A DNA stretch of 64,000 bases from Hepsetus odoe. Its lineage: Eukaryota > Chordata > Actinopteri > Characiformes > Hepsetidae. Shown here piece by piece: positions 49,738-61,919 of the stretch. The translations under genes and the position numbers were made by a program. The notes beneath the pieces were generated by a model. It ran no database searches. It was given only the letters and a program-made list of their open reading frames with translations, and was not told the origin of the DNA. The stretch is taken from NCBI GenBank assembly GCA_017165825.1, contig CM029370.1:23241945-23305944 (forward strand), written 5' to 3'. Each line of letters begins with the position of its first letter. Positions within the stretch are counted from its first letter, which is position 1.

Positions 49738-52700
49738 TCACTGTTCATAGTGCAGATACTGAATTATTCTTTCTGGAAGAGGGAGTTTGCTGATTCTGCT
49801 CTTCCTGTGTGGCCCAACAAGGTGATGGATTTTCAGTCTGCAGAGTTGCTTCAGTGAGTGTGGAGCCCCTTAAAGCAAACAAAAACAAAAACTAAAAAGG
49901 GCAGAGAAAAGAACAAAATCAAGATACATAATAATGCATTAAATACATCCTGGATTTCCTGGAATCCAGGATCTCAATCAGGGGTTCCAACGCCAGTCCT
50001 GGAGCGCAGTAGCTTTTGCAGATTTTTCCTGCTACAACACATTAGCTGATCCACATATGCACATAAGCTCATTAGTACAGTAGTTTTAGTTCAGTAAAGC
50101 TTCAAGACATAAAAATCCATATAAAATGCATGCAAATCATTTATTGTTTAGTTCACACTGTTTTATTGGTTGTGGCTTTGAATCTCCGAAAAGTAGGTTG
50201 CCCTGAAGTACCCTTGAGCAAGGTACCGTCCCCGTCACTGCTCTAAGGGTGCTGGATATGGCTGCCTACTGCTGCACGTTGTGTATGGGCTAAATACAGT
50301 GTGCTGTGTTCTTCATAGAATTATGCTTACATGTTTCAAAGAAAAATAACATTATCTAGATCACATACTCACTTGTTCTTTCCTTAATGCAGGCCCATTC
50401 CTTATTGCTCTCCAGTTGTTGAATGAGTTTGGAACATAGTTTGACATGATCCACATAATCCAGTAGCAGGTCTATGATGGGTCCTGCCCAGTGACACACC
50501 GCGGGATTGGAGATCATCTCACAGAACTGAGCAAATTCAGAATTTATGCTTAGAAAATGAACTGGATTGCACATCTCGAGCTACATAAAATAATTCTTGT
50601 ATAATTTGCTAATACTCTGATAGACACTTCATGAACATGGATTTTATATACTCTTAGACTAAAACTGAAAAAACAATTGGCTCTACTCACCAAACAGGTG
50701 AGTAGATTTAATGTCCAAAACCTGGCCTATGTATACAAACCTGCATGTGTTGATCTTCTTTGCTGTAACCAATATTACCCTTGGAAGAAGACTTCAGTGG
50801 TGGATGTGATTTACTGCCACATTTGCACTGGAAGCAAGACAGGGCATCACATCCATTGTCCATGAGGAGCTTAAGCAAGGGCAGGTTGTTCATGCAGAGG
50901 GTGACACTCGCTGGGAAAGTGGTCAGCATGTTGGGGATGTGGGCATTTACTTCTGCTCCGTTGTCCATAAGCAATTGTACCATCTGCCTGGAGCACCGCC
51001 TCAAAGCAACTAGAATGGGTTTGAAGTAATCCAGATTGGGATTGGCATTAGCCTTCAGAAGAATTGCAGCAGCTTCAAAGTTTCCGTTAATGACGGTGAA
51101 GTAGAGTGCTGTGGTACGCTGGTCCTGATACATGCTGGAACGTTCTGGGGCCAGGAGAGCATTCACGTCAAAGCCAGCTTGGATCAGGACATTCAGGACT
51201 TCATCTTCATTGTACTCAGCGGCCAGATGCAGGGGGCTGATGCCACTGTGCTGTATTTTGGCCCTGTTTGTGACTGGAATCAACAGGGCCACAATCCTGA
51301 GTCAGGGAGAAATATGAAGAAAATAAGAAGGTGTTGAGGTGTCGGACTGAAGCTAGGGTTAAATCAGGTGCTGCAGATGGTAATAAAGGAGATTACTTTT
51401 AGTCGATATTTGATTGACTACCATCCTCTGAGATGATACAGGGGCAAGATAGCTTTCCTGATAAACATATGGCATAATCTTTTCTACTATTCTAAATATA
51501 CATATAAATGAATAAAGAATTATAATATAACTCCAAATGGCCATGTTGGGCAGCAGTGTGAAGTGGAAGGAGTCCAGCATTAGTTTGTTGGTTGGCATCA
51601 GCGTTCTTCAGCAGGAGCAACCTCACAGCCCTCTCATGGCCGTTCTTACACGATTCAAACAGGGGAGTTGCACCATCACTGGCCTGACTACTGACATTTG
51701 CACCTTGGATTTTCAGCAACAGACAGAAAAAGGCACAGGATTAGTTAAAGTAGCCTAATCTCAGTACAGTCATATACAACTAATTTGATTTAATTAACAC
51801 TCTGAAGGATTTGAGTTTTAATTTCCACTGCACACTTACCATATTGTATTAGGAGGTTTAATGCCTCTACATTCCCCGTCTGGGCTGCCACAAAGACAGG
51901 TGTGAGGCCGTACATGTTGGGTGTGCTGGTTTTGGCTCCTGCCTTCAGTAACATCTCACAAATCTCCACATTGTTCCTACACACAGCCTCATGGAGGGCA
52001 GTCCAGCCTTGGATACAGCTTTTATTCACATCAGCACCAGCATTCAGGAGAAGCTCCACCACCTCTGCATTCTCCACCTCACAGGCTTAGAAATAGTGAT
52101 GGATAAAAAAAAAAGATTTAGGACATTTAAAGACAGCTAATCATTTTTTTTTACTTCTCTGAGCATTTAAATAATCTAACAAAAATTAGATTTTTGTTCC
52201 CCTTTTAAAACAATCTCTGTCCACTTTTGCAGCAACAGCTACACTGTAATTGATCTGAAGAAGATCTGAAGTTTGTTGCACAAATGGTGTCTGTCACCGT
52301 AATCCATGGATGGATGGATGGATGGATGAACTTAATTCTTGTTTTGCTGCTTAAATACTGTTTTGCCACCATCTTTTCCCCATTTTCTGACTTGTGCTTA
52401 TGCTTATGCCCATTTTTATCATGCAACTGAATTCACATTGCCTGAACCCTTGCATAAACACTCTTGTTTAAACAAAGACATTTGAAGTATGTTGCCATTA
52501 TAACATTTGCAAGATTAATACCTTATTATACATCTACAATTTACTGACATAATCTTTCGGGTCTTCTCGGCTCAGTATAGTTACAGGCTTAGTACAGGCA
52601 TAGTAGTGGTTTTACACACATCAGTGTCACTGCAGAGAGTGGTCCAAGCCCAAAAAGATATCCGATCACTGATGAAAGCCTTGTGTGGGATGGATCACAG

Positions 52701-54002
52701 CTCTTGGGCCTGTGTCCAGTGCAGTTTGGTGAATTTCCAGGACCTGATTCAAATTTTCTGTTCATTAAGCTGTACTCTAGTAATGTAGAGCTAAAGACGT
52801 TTAGTGAGCTGGTGTTCAGAGAGTGGTTGGTAAACGGAGATCATGTTATTCACTGGATTATACATTGAATGAGATGAACTTCATGTTCTCACAATCTATA
52901 AAAAGATAAGTTTAAATGGTACCTTTATACAGGGGGGTCTCTCTGTCCTTATTGCCAATGTTGGGATCAGCACCCCAGTCAAGAAGACATTCCACAGTGG
53001 CAACCTGATCGTTTTCCACAGCCAAAAAGAGAGGAGTGCGCTGTTTGAGGTCACGCTTATCCATCAACTCAGGGTGAACTGGATGAAAGATCAAGTTGAG
53101 AGATGAAGAAGGGGTTGCAAACTATTTTATACTTACAGTTTACACTGTTAAAACCTTCATTGTAGAAAACAAAATATCGTTATTGTTCACAGTGGAAAAA
53201 CAAAAGAGGAGTAAAGCTTAAGTAATCAGAGAGTAGTCTGTGGTGGAGATTCTTCCAGTTCATATGGGTGATAATGGCCCTGTATTTGTAAGGAATGGGA
53301 AGGTTAAGGTCAAGACTGCTTCTGTCCTCCTCACCTGTCAGCAGCACTTCTAAGCATTTCTCCTGCCCATGAGCCGCAGCCTCATGCAGAGAAATCCATC
53401 CCTGCTGGGATTTCTCTTTCAAACTTCTCCCAACAGCCATCATCTCCAGCAAAACCTTTATATTACCACTATGGATAGCACCAACAACAGGGTCAACTGG
53501 CCTTAAAAAGAATGCAAAAGTTTCATTAAAAAAGCAGTTTAAACAAAAGGCAACTTTACAGTTTCTAGTTTAGGGTCTAAAGTTCACTTTAGTTTTAATA
53601 TGAGGCTAACATGGAATGCAATCTTACAGCAAATAATCATCCCACACTTGCCTCAGACTGCCTTGAATCGTTATGTCATCTCAAATAGATATGCTTTAGT
53701 GACTTCTGCTATTGCAGGACATAGAGTCATACATTTATATCTACAGAAAAGGACAGAATTGCTAGTAGAGAACAGTAAAAATATGATCTCATATAACTGC
53801 ATCATTATGTTGCAGAAGAGGATGGTGATTTGTCAAGGGAAGGTAATAGGAATAAAGCATCTTACTCTTCTGGCACTTTGGTGGTGTAAAATGTTCCATC
53901 ATATCTCCTCCATGCCACACAGTGAGTGCCATCACTGCCAATAAAGGAGTAGGACCTCGTTGCTTCAGAGGTAGGGATGTTAAGAAGGGATTCTGCTTTC
54001 AT
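49738..54002 (-). CDS. asb2: ASB2 (ankyrin repeat and SOCS box protein 2), tandem copy A
   Basis: Substrate receptor of a Cullin-5/Elongin B-C ubiquitin ligase; mammalian ASB2 targets filamins in muscle and blood cells (known). Exons, 5' to 3': 54002-53866, 53501-53335, 53078-52923, 52085-51840, 51703-51532, 51296-50741, 50526-50373, 49868-49738. They join to exactly 1719 nt, 572 residues plus TGA, close to the roughly 590 residues of human ASB2. Residues 46-450 are ankyrin repeats (for example GWTALHEAVCRNNVEICEML, GISPLHLAAEYNEDEVLNVL). Then comes the ASB2-typical WAGPIIDLLLDYVDHVKLC (about 489-507) and a SOCS box with BC-box SLKQLCRLKI and Cul5-box LPLP. The start ATG follows an in-frame TGA if the acceptor at 54039 is used; an alternative acceptor at 54022 would leave the frame open upstream. 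The exon 5 donor is weak (GGA then GTTATA). One of two tandem asb2 genes, perhaps asb2a.2. Confidence 0.95.
50176..50310 (+). repeat. SINE family A, fragment lacking the 5' end
   Basis: TAGGTTGCCCTGAAGTACCC, GTACCGTCCCCGTCACTGCT and TGGCTGCCTACTGCTGCACG are clear body sequence. It lies in the last intron of asb2 copy A. Confidence 0.82.
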
Positions 54003-55325
54003 TCTCACCTTATATGTCACACTGTGTCAGAGATTTCCCTTAAAAAAATTGTATATGAGTTGTTAAAGGGTTGGTATAATGTAGGGTACATCTTTATTAA
54101 ATGAAATTGATTAGACACTGTAAGCTACTGATCTAGTTGTACATGGTTATGATTAGAACAAAGGGGAGATGTAAGGTTAGACCATGAATTAATTATAGCA
54201 TAGGATTTGCAGTATGGAGCCACGTATAATTGACTACAGTAACTACAGTAACACACTATTTTTGCACCAGAGCTTTGATTCCTTCTCAAGCTCTTCGTAT
54301 TTTGTTGGTCCAAAAATAATCCTTCGCAGCTGCTCAAGGATATTTCAAGTATGGTTAACACGGATGCTGTGCAATAAACTGTGAAAGTCTTGGAGTCAAC
54401 TTCTGACCTTGGTGTAAAATTATGCAATAACATCCTGGAAACAGCCAGTGCAATAACACAGGATGCAAGGAGAGCATTTCCAGATGGTACCCAATTGTGT
54501 TTCCATCACCATGAAAGAGTGTAACGGGTTGAGAGCTGGATTTTCTTTTTGTAGTTCCATCAGCCATTTCTCCTTGTTGTTCCATCATTCAGAATTAATT
54601 TATGACTTTTATAATCTAATGTAAACTGAAGTGATGATTAATGATCGTTCACGCTTTATGTAAACTGTTATCTCTGTAATATTCCTGCAATTAGGAAATG
54701 GTTTGTTTTGTAAGTTTTACAGGATCTCATAATATAAGTAGTAATTCCATTGTCTTTATGCACAGCACCATAGTTTTAGGTGCTTACTTTGTAATCATAC
54801 ATTTTTTTAATTTGCCTTATCTTAGAAAAACGCTATTATTAACATAAATACAGATGACATTAATATAATATAATAAATCCTGTTAAGTTCCTTTTCAGAA
54901 CTTTACAGGATTTGTTACATTATATTAATGTCATCTGTATATATAAGTATATTTGCGTGCATATATATGGATACATTAAATACAAACACATATTTGTAAT
55001 GCTATCATACTATTATACTGTATTAGACTTTATTGTCATTTTGAATAAATGCAAAATATGTTTGTGTCTTTGGGGACACATTGAACATGCAAGGCATACT
55101 TAATTTGTACAAGAACAAGACAGTGTGCAACAGTGGGACCAAACAACACAATGTGCACAGCATTAAATTGTACAATCCAGGCAAAAAATGTTCACATAAG
55201 TGCATGGTCTCATTGCAAAAACATTAGCTTTATACTATTTTTATGTATAAAGTAATCCGTTAATAATATGTTCTATGGCTTCTCAAAGTCAGCCACACAG
55301 CGCAGAAGAGTACAAAGATACGTAC

Positions 55326-55430
55326 CTTTAGTCTGGAGCAGGACTGCAGCTGTCAGTGAAGTAGCTGTATGTTCTCCAGGAGGAAGTGCACTAAGCTTGC
55401 TCACATGGCCTTTAATACTACAGAAGCATC
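55326..55430 (-). promoter_or_regulatory. Candidate 5' non-coding exon and promoter of asb2 copy A
   Basis: A strong donor (AAAG followed by GTACGT) at 55326/55325 ends a stretch with stops in the available frames. It could splice to the acceptor before the first coding exon (54038 or 54021). A TATTAAAG element lies near the upstream edge, and E-boxes CAGCTG and CAGTTG lie in and upstream of the exon, compatible with muscle expression of the family. The upstream limit is a guess. Confidence 0.35.
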
Positions 55431-55929
55431 ACAGGTCCTAGACATGCAGACGTGGACTCTGACTCTTTGTATGGATATGTGGGAGAGTGTGTAATTTGAG
55501 AATCCTAGACAACTGTCTGAAACTCAGATCACAAATTTCAGCAAAGTTAAACATCTCAGTCATGTGGATCATCCATAAAAGGTTTGAGTTTAAGCATTAA
55601 ATAATCATGTAAATGTAGCAATAATGTAAATGTACTAGTCTGTGCTGAAAGGTCTTGTATACAATATCCAAACATTCAGAGCAATTTTCTCCACTAAATT
55701 ATCACCTACAGTTTTAATAGTCAAAACTGGCTTTTTTTCCTTTTAAAAAAGGTGTGTGAAATGATAACTTTGATAACATTCTGCCATCTAGTGCCCAGAG
55801 TAGAAAATAACACTGAGGATATTATTGTTAATAGTATTCATCATTTGATAACTTGAATAAAAAATAAAATGCATGATTATAATGTCATACAATTATTAAC
55901 TCCTTGCTTAACCAAGAATTATCTATCTT

Positions 55930-55969
55930 TCTGTGTCTGTCTGTCTGTCTGTCTGTCTGCCTGTCTGTC
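55930..55969. repeat. (TGTC)n microsatellite
   Basis: About nine TGTC units directly before a SINE 5' end. Confidence 0.9.
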
Positions 55970-55970
55970 A

Positions 55971-56228
55971 TGGGCAGCGGTGGCCTAGCGGTTAGGGCGT
56001 TAGCCACATGATCGGAGGATCGGGGGTTCAAACCCCTTCCCAATAGGTTGCCCTGAGGTACCCTTGAGCAAGGTACCGTCCCCATCACTGCTCCCCGGGT
56101 GCTTTCAATAGCTGCCCACTGCTGCACGGGTTTGAGTGTGCATGGGTTAAATGCAGAGGTCCAATTTCGTTGTGGTTCATGTGTGCTGTGCCGTGACCTC
56201 GCAATGACAAGGGTTGTCACTTTCACTT
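55971..56228 (+). repeat. tRNA-derived SINE, family A, little diverged
   Basis: Full copy from TGGGCAGCGGTGGCCTAGCG through box B GGGGGTTCAAACCCC to AAGGGTTGTCACTTTCACTT. Very close to the copy at 5818-6073. It lies in the 3' flank between asb2 copy B and the upstream region of copy A. Confidence 0.92.
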
Positions 56229-56311
56229 AATTAATTTATCTATGTGTGTTTGTATGTCATTTTTGAGTCAGATCAGCGCATCATCAAATGAGGTCAAAAA
56301 GATCAAAAGAT

Positions 56312-56317
56312 TTTATT
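56312..56317 (-). terminator. Candidate polyadenylation signal, asb2 copy B
   Basis: AATAAA on the minus strand (in CCAATAAAAT) about 390 bases after the stop codon of copy B. Confidence 0.45.
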
Positions 56318-56702
56318 GGAAATTAACTTGAAAAATATCTCACAAAACTTATGATCTTGTGTATCTTACAAAACAAATGTGAACGCATAATTAATCTTGG
56401 CCATTAAACTGGTTTTAAATCACTCCCTTTTAAACACTCAACTCTAACATCATCTGTTATTTAATGCATCATTGATAAATCATTCTATACAGCAGTGTCA
56501 TTGCCCCGCTATCATAAACTCTGATTATCTTAAATTAACATACAAATACATAAAAAATGTTTCACAAATATATACACACAAAATACAACTACAGTATTGT
56601 ATGAGAGAACTGAATGCTTTGTCATTTCTATGCAGTTTGTAATGATATGTTGGATGCCTTTTCCATTTCCATTCATCGGTGTGAACTGTTCACAACCCAG
56701 TC

Positions 56703-59700
56703 TCATAACTCAAATGTGCGTTCCTCATGATTTAGGAATTTGATCAGCCGTCCAGGGACAGGCAGCTTCTTTATTTTCGACAGTCTGTTGATGCCGACCA
56801 GCTGGCGGATCTTCAGTCTACAGAGCTGCATCAGTGGCCGTGGAGGAGCTGAAACAAAAACAAATTAAATGGAGAAATGACTCCAAAGCCACTTCATCCC
56901 ACAGCATCACATCAGCACTCATGCATATTCAAACCCTGCCTTATTCTGAGATGTCATGTAAAATGGTCAGTTTAAACTGGGAAAGAATAAATGAGCTGAT
57001 ATTTAGGCCTGTTGAACATACTTGCTTTCTCCTTGATATTTTGCCAGTCAGGGTAGCTGTCCAAGTGTTCAATGAGCCTGTCGCAAAGTTTGATGTGACC
57101 CACATAGTCCAACAGCACGTCTATGATGGGCCCTGCCCAGCGGCTGTAAGCCTCAGTGGAGATCACCTCACAGAACTAGACGTTTCAAAGATGGTTATAA
57201 ATACAACATGAAAAGTTAGGTCGGCAACTTATTCACAGAATCTCCAGTTTATTAGGTACATCTTTTTGTTCCTACACATTGAGTCCATTTTGGTAGAACG
57301 AGTTTGCATATGGGTGCATTTTGTCAGCCTCCCTCTACACTATCAAAATGGATTTAATTTTAAAAAAGAGTCTCTCGGAAGTCTCTGGGATGCCATGAAT
57401 ATTTTAGTTCACTCATGCATAAACAGTCTCATAACAGAACGGAAAGTTAACCCTTCATGTAGTTCATAACTTTTTAAAGGTAAAAAACACATTTTTTAAA
57501 GTGACCTTATCAATGGAATAGACCTACACTGCCCAAATATGGTGAACCATTTTCAGCACAGCAGTGACAGTGGTTCAGGTGTTTAGCATACAGCAGAGCT
57601 GCAAGTATTACATCCCTCAGAAAATGTTCTAGTGTAAGAAGCTTCTTGTGAGAATCTTGCATTAATGTCCAATTTATATTTTACAGAATGCATAATTTAA
57701 TAACAACAACAACAACAACAATATTAATAATAATAATAATAATAATAATAAAATACATTTAACAAGTCAGATGAAATTGTTGCCTAATTTTTTACTTTAC
57801 TTTAACTTTAACGCTTTCTCTCTATGCTTCTTCCTCTATAATCATATAGTTTATTTTTTACACTTAATAAATGTATATATGTAATATACATATAATGTAA
57901 ATGTACATATAATATAAATGAATAGATCATTAGATTTTCAGATACAACTAATAGCTTTTCTGATTAGGAGATGAAATAAGATAAAATTCTTTGTGTGTAT
58001 ATATATATATATATGTTAAAGAAATGATATATCAATTATATATACATGCGTATGTGTAAATGTCACCTGAACTGATGTCTTTTGGGGCCTATCATCATTT
58101 TCTTCTCTGTTACTGCGTGTTGTCTTCAAAGGTGGATGCGGGTTGCTGCCATACACACAGTTGAAACATGAAAGAGCATCACAGCCGTTGTCCATTAGGT
58201 ACTTGAGGATCGTGAGGTACTTCATGCAGAACATTACAGTAGCAGGGAAGGTGGTGGGGTGTGTGGGAATATAGGCATTTACATTTGCACCGTGCTCTAT
58301 CAGTAAGATTACAGTGCTCAGGCAACCCTGCCTCAAGGCTACTAGCAGAGGGTTGAAGGTGTCCAGGTTGGGATTGGCACCAGCTTCCAGGAGCATGGTG
58401 GTTGCGTCAATGTTGTTATTAATGACTGAGAAGTACAGAGCAGTGCTACGACGGTCTTCATACATCTTACTGCGGTCTTCAGAAAGCTGGACATTCACAT
58501 CAAAGCCAGCTTCAATCAAAAGCTCCAAGATATCGTCCTTGTTGCGTTCTGCAGCTAAATGCAGCGGGCTTATGCCAGTGCGCCTTACTCGGGCCCTACT
58601 GGTGGCTGGAATCAGCATGGACACGATTCTGAAATACAATCAAATAGTTTCCAGACAAATAAATTGATTACAATGTCAGTGCTAGAGTATAATTTTAGGA
58701 TTTTTCATGATATGAAATGGTTTAGTAGAGGGGATTACTCAGCAAATACAATAAAAAATTGATTCAGTTTTAGTTTATAAGAGAGTGAGGTCACATGCCA
58801 CCAGGAGAAAGGTCAGGAAGATGACATTTTATTTAAATGGTTAAGGGAGAACCTGCGTCTGTGGAGAGCAAGTTTCCAACGGTTTTTGATAACTGAATCA
58901 TAACACTAGTGAAAAGAAAAAAAAATAACACACATGGTTAAGGCTTGATGTTTTGCAAGATTAATATTACATTTTGAAACTATTACTAAAGTTACAATAT
59001 TGCACTGGCCAAGGGGAGCCCAACCCTGCTGCTGGAGATCTGCTGCCCGGCAGAGTTTAGCTTCAACTTTAATCTAAAGGATTTCATCCAGCTAAAAGCC
59101 TTCATCTGTAGATCCACTTCATAGTTATGGAGGGCAAATAGACCAAAAACATAAGGACTGAGCCACCCCTTGCATAGACTTTACATAAACTTGGGTTAAG
59201 ATTAAATGTTACATGTTAATTTGAGCACCTTCTTGCAATGACATAATTACCACCCAGTCTCTGAGACTTACTTAACCGCCTTGTCACTTTTGCGGGTACA
59301 CCCGTAAGTGAGGAGGTCACTGAAAACCGATGCAAGATCATGAGACGCACTAAACCATATTCTGTCCAGCATTTTTCACTTATTTGTTAGTGTTTTCAGA
59401 GTTGTAATTTTAACAGTGATAAAAGAAATCACACATCAATGTATTGCAAAATACATAAGTCATTTAAGGGCCCATATCCCACATGCGAATGACCTCTGAC
59501 CTCTGACTTCATGGCCTGTTCTGTGTTTCCTTTCAAAAGCAGTCCAGCCTTAAAATGAGTGGACTGCCAAAATACGTGGATGTAAATAAATGCATTATTT
59601 TTTGATACATTACAAAAGTCATCAATTCAGAACAGACTCTTCTTGCAGTTGAGTCTGTTCTGAAGTGAAAGTGACTATTCCTGTCATTGTGAAACGCAGC

Positions 59701-61919
59701 ACAACACCACAAAATCCGACCTCAGCGTTTCACCCATACACACACATGCAGCAGGGGGGTACCTTGCTCAAGGACACCTCAGGGCAACCTAGTGGTGAGG
59801 GACTCAAACCCACAACCTTCCAATCCGGGAGCCAACTCCCTAACCCCTAGGCTACCGCTGCCCATATAAATGGACATTATGAACCATGGAGTGAATGGTA
59901 GATTTCCTGATATAGGCCCTTAAATCTTTTTTAAATTAAATTTCTGATGTTTTTGAGCTATATGCACAAAAAACAAAAGTAAGTGACTAGCAAGCAGTGA
60001 GCCTGACATGTAAATCATTTTGTGATTATTCCAATGACTGAAAGAGAGGATTTTTATGCTAGATATTGTGCAATTGATGATAACATTAAAATGTAATTAT
60101 AATATACTGTATAACTGACATAAACTACTTATTTCTAATATGGATTATGCATCGTGTAATAATAATAATTCTGAGAGTGACACACAGCTGATTATAACTC
60201 CAAAGTGAATAAGTAATGCTTACTTATCATTTCCACGCTGAGCAGCAATGTGTATTGGCAGCAGTCCAGTTTTCCCAGGCTTGTTGGCATCTGCATTTTG
60301 AGAAAGAAGAAACTCCACAATGTTTACATGACCATTCTTACAAGCTTCATACAGTGCTGTTGCTCCATCTGCTGCCTGGCTGTTGATATCTGCTCCTGAT
60401 AGTAGAAAGAGCACAATCGTTCTGTCATTTTGTTTGTAGGAGAACTCTCTGCAATGCCAGTGTAATTCAGATTAGTGTGAAGGCCATTGCGAAATTCTGT
60501 TTCCAAATACCGTTTTTCAAGAGGAACCGAAGGGTGTCTACTTTCCCACTTTGTGCTGCCACAAAGATGGGCGTGATGCCATACATGTTGGGAGTGTTGA
60601 TTTTGGCACCTGCCTTTACCAGCATCTCACAGATTTCTACGTTGTTCCTGCACACAGCCTCATGCAGGGCAGTCCAGGCTTGGATGCAGCTCTTGTTCAC
60701 ATTGGCTTTGTGATTCAGCAGCATGGCAACAATTGTAGAATTCTCCTTCTCACAAGCTGGGCAGACATACAGCCAAGAGGACGCAGAAAAAGATGAGTCA
60801 GTCAGCTATTGGTAAAATATAAGTTCAGCCAAAATTCAACAAAAGTCGTTTCAGGAAAACATTGCAGCACTCACTCTACATTATATATAGGCTCTAGATG
60901 GAATTAGACAAATGGAGCAAATTCATGTGCTTATAAGGAAAAAGACTGAGATACATCCTGACATCCATGACAGGTCACCACTCATTATTTATTCATGAAA
61001 GAGTATCTTATAAAGGTGGAGGGAAAATAAAGTTACCACACTAACCACATGATGACATGAACTATTACTTATAATGACCTAATTTTCAAATTCTGACCAG
61101 TTAAAGACTGACTCACAGTTAATGATGGTTAATAAATGGTTTATTAAGAAAGTGCAATTTTCTATTTTGCCAGTAATGTTTGTGGTGTTACAAGTACCTT
61201 TAAAAAGGGCCGTCTCTTTGTCCTTATTTACCAGATCCGGGTCAGCACCTTTCTCAAGAAGACTTTCAACGCAGTCTGCATTCTCCTTGGACACAGCCAG
61301 TAGGAGAGCAGTCTGATCCTTTGGGGTGCGCTTGTTAATCATCCCAGGTTGCACTTTGAAAATCGCCAAAGAGACAAAAAAAGAAGGACTGAATGAATTG
61401 TTAAGTTGGGAAGCAGCTCACAGTAAACGAGTGGAGCTCATCGTTACCTCTCAGAAGTGCTTTAATACATTGGACTTGACCATAATATGCAGCTTCATGA
61501 AGAGGAATCCACCCATATTGGTTTGGCACTAGAACATTACAGTCGGGCTTTCTGATGATTTGTCGTAAAGTTCCAACATCTCCATCCTGAATTGCCTTCA
61601 CCAGCGGATCCTGTTCTCTATCACACAACATTCAATACATAAAACAAGTGACATGATGAAAACTGATTTGCAGCACAGGCCCATGAATATCTATATCAAG
61701 CAGAAAAAAGGATCTCGATTCAGGCAGTTATTCATGAGGATGTTCATTGTGTTGGGATGGGGTAGGCATTATGACTTCTGAGCCCTGTATACTCACATTT
61801 CAGCCTCTGGCTTGACATCTACAAGTGTACCATCAAATCTGCGATATGCCACCATTCGTTTGCCATTGCCAGTGATAAAGTGACTAACTATGAGAGGAGA
61901 CTGTTGGCTAAATATGTCC
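56703..61919 (-). CDS. asb2: ASB2 (ankyrin repeat and SOCS box protein 2), tandem copy B, N-terminus incomplete
   Basis: Same family and role as the neighbouring copy A. Exons, 5' to 3': 61919-61797, 61617-61448, 61353-61198, 60756-60511, 60395-60224, 58628-58067, 57175-57022, 56848-56703, all GT-AG and in phase, 575 residues plus TGA from this first exon. Ankyrin repeats run through the first six exons (for example GWIPLHEAAYYGQVQCIKAL, GISPLHLAAERNKDDILELL). SRWAGPIIDVLLDYVGHIKL is nearly identical to human ASB2, and the SOCS box has PLMQLCRLKI and LPVP. The first exon shown has a good acceptor (CTCTTTTTAG) in phase 2 and no stop upstream, so at least one more coding exon, probably carrying a ubiquitin-interacting motif as in mammalian ASB2 beta, should lie higher; it was not found up to 64000. 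A start at the internal ATG near 61850 is the alternative. Perhaps asb2a.1. Confidence 0.95.
57708..57752. repeat. (AAC)n(AAT)n microsatellite
   Basis: AAC units pass into AAT units in intron 6 of asb2 copy B. Composition resembles the repeat at 985-1047. Confidence 0.92.
59007..59115 (+). repeat. Possible dispersed DNA-transposon-derived repeat
   Basis: GCCCAACCCTGCTGCTGGAG, ATCTGCTGCCCGGCAGAG and CTTCAACTTTAATCTAAAGG resemble a common vertebrate hAT-type repeat that I recall only in outline. A shorter relative, GTTCCAACGCCAGTCCTGGA, lies at about 49983-50055. Confidence 0.4.
59661..59862 (-). repeat. tRNA-derived SINE, family A, with internal deletion
   Basis: Reverse complement with AAGTGAAAGTGACTATTCCT, GGTACCTTGCTCAAGGACAC and a 5' end read as GGCTACCGCTGCCC. 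It lacks the CAGTGATGGGGA segment. Lies in intron 5 of asb2 copy B. Confidence 0.85.

Noticed and set aside
50781..51317. Plus-strand frames opposite asb2 exons (also 51902-52106, 58314-58667, 60477-60796)
   Set aside because: Antisense shadows of ankyrin-repeat exons.
52300..52330. GGAT repeat as a possible further family C tail
   Set aside because: It lacks the AAGCGGCAGAAAATGG sequence before the repeat and has no target duplication; treated as a simple repeat only.
54355..54588. Minus-strand frame starting MMEQQGEMADGTTKRKSSS, considered as an upstream coding exon of asb2 copy A
   Set aside because: The only phase-2 donor (GG then GTACCA) is weak, no ubiquitin-interacting motif is present, and no similarity to known ASB2 N-termini was seen.
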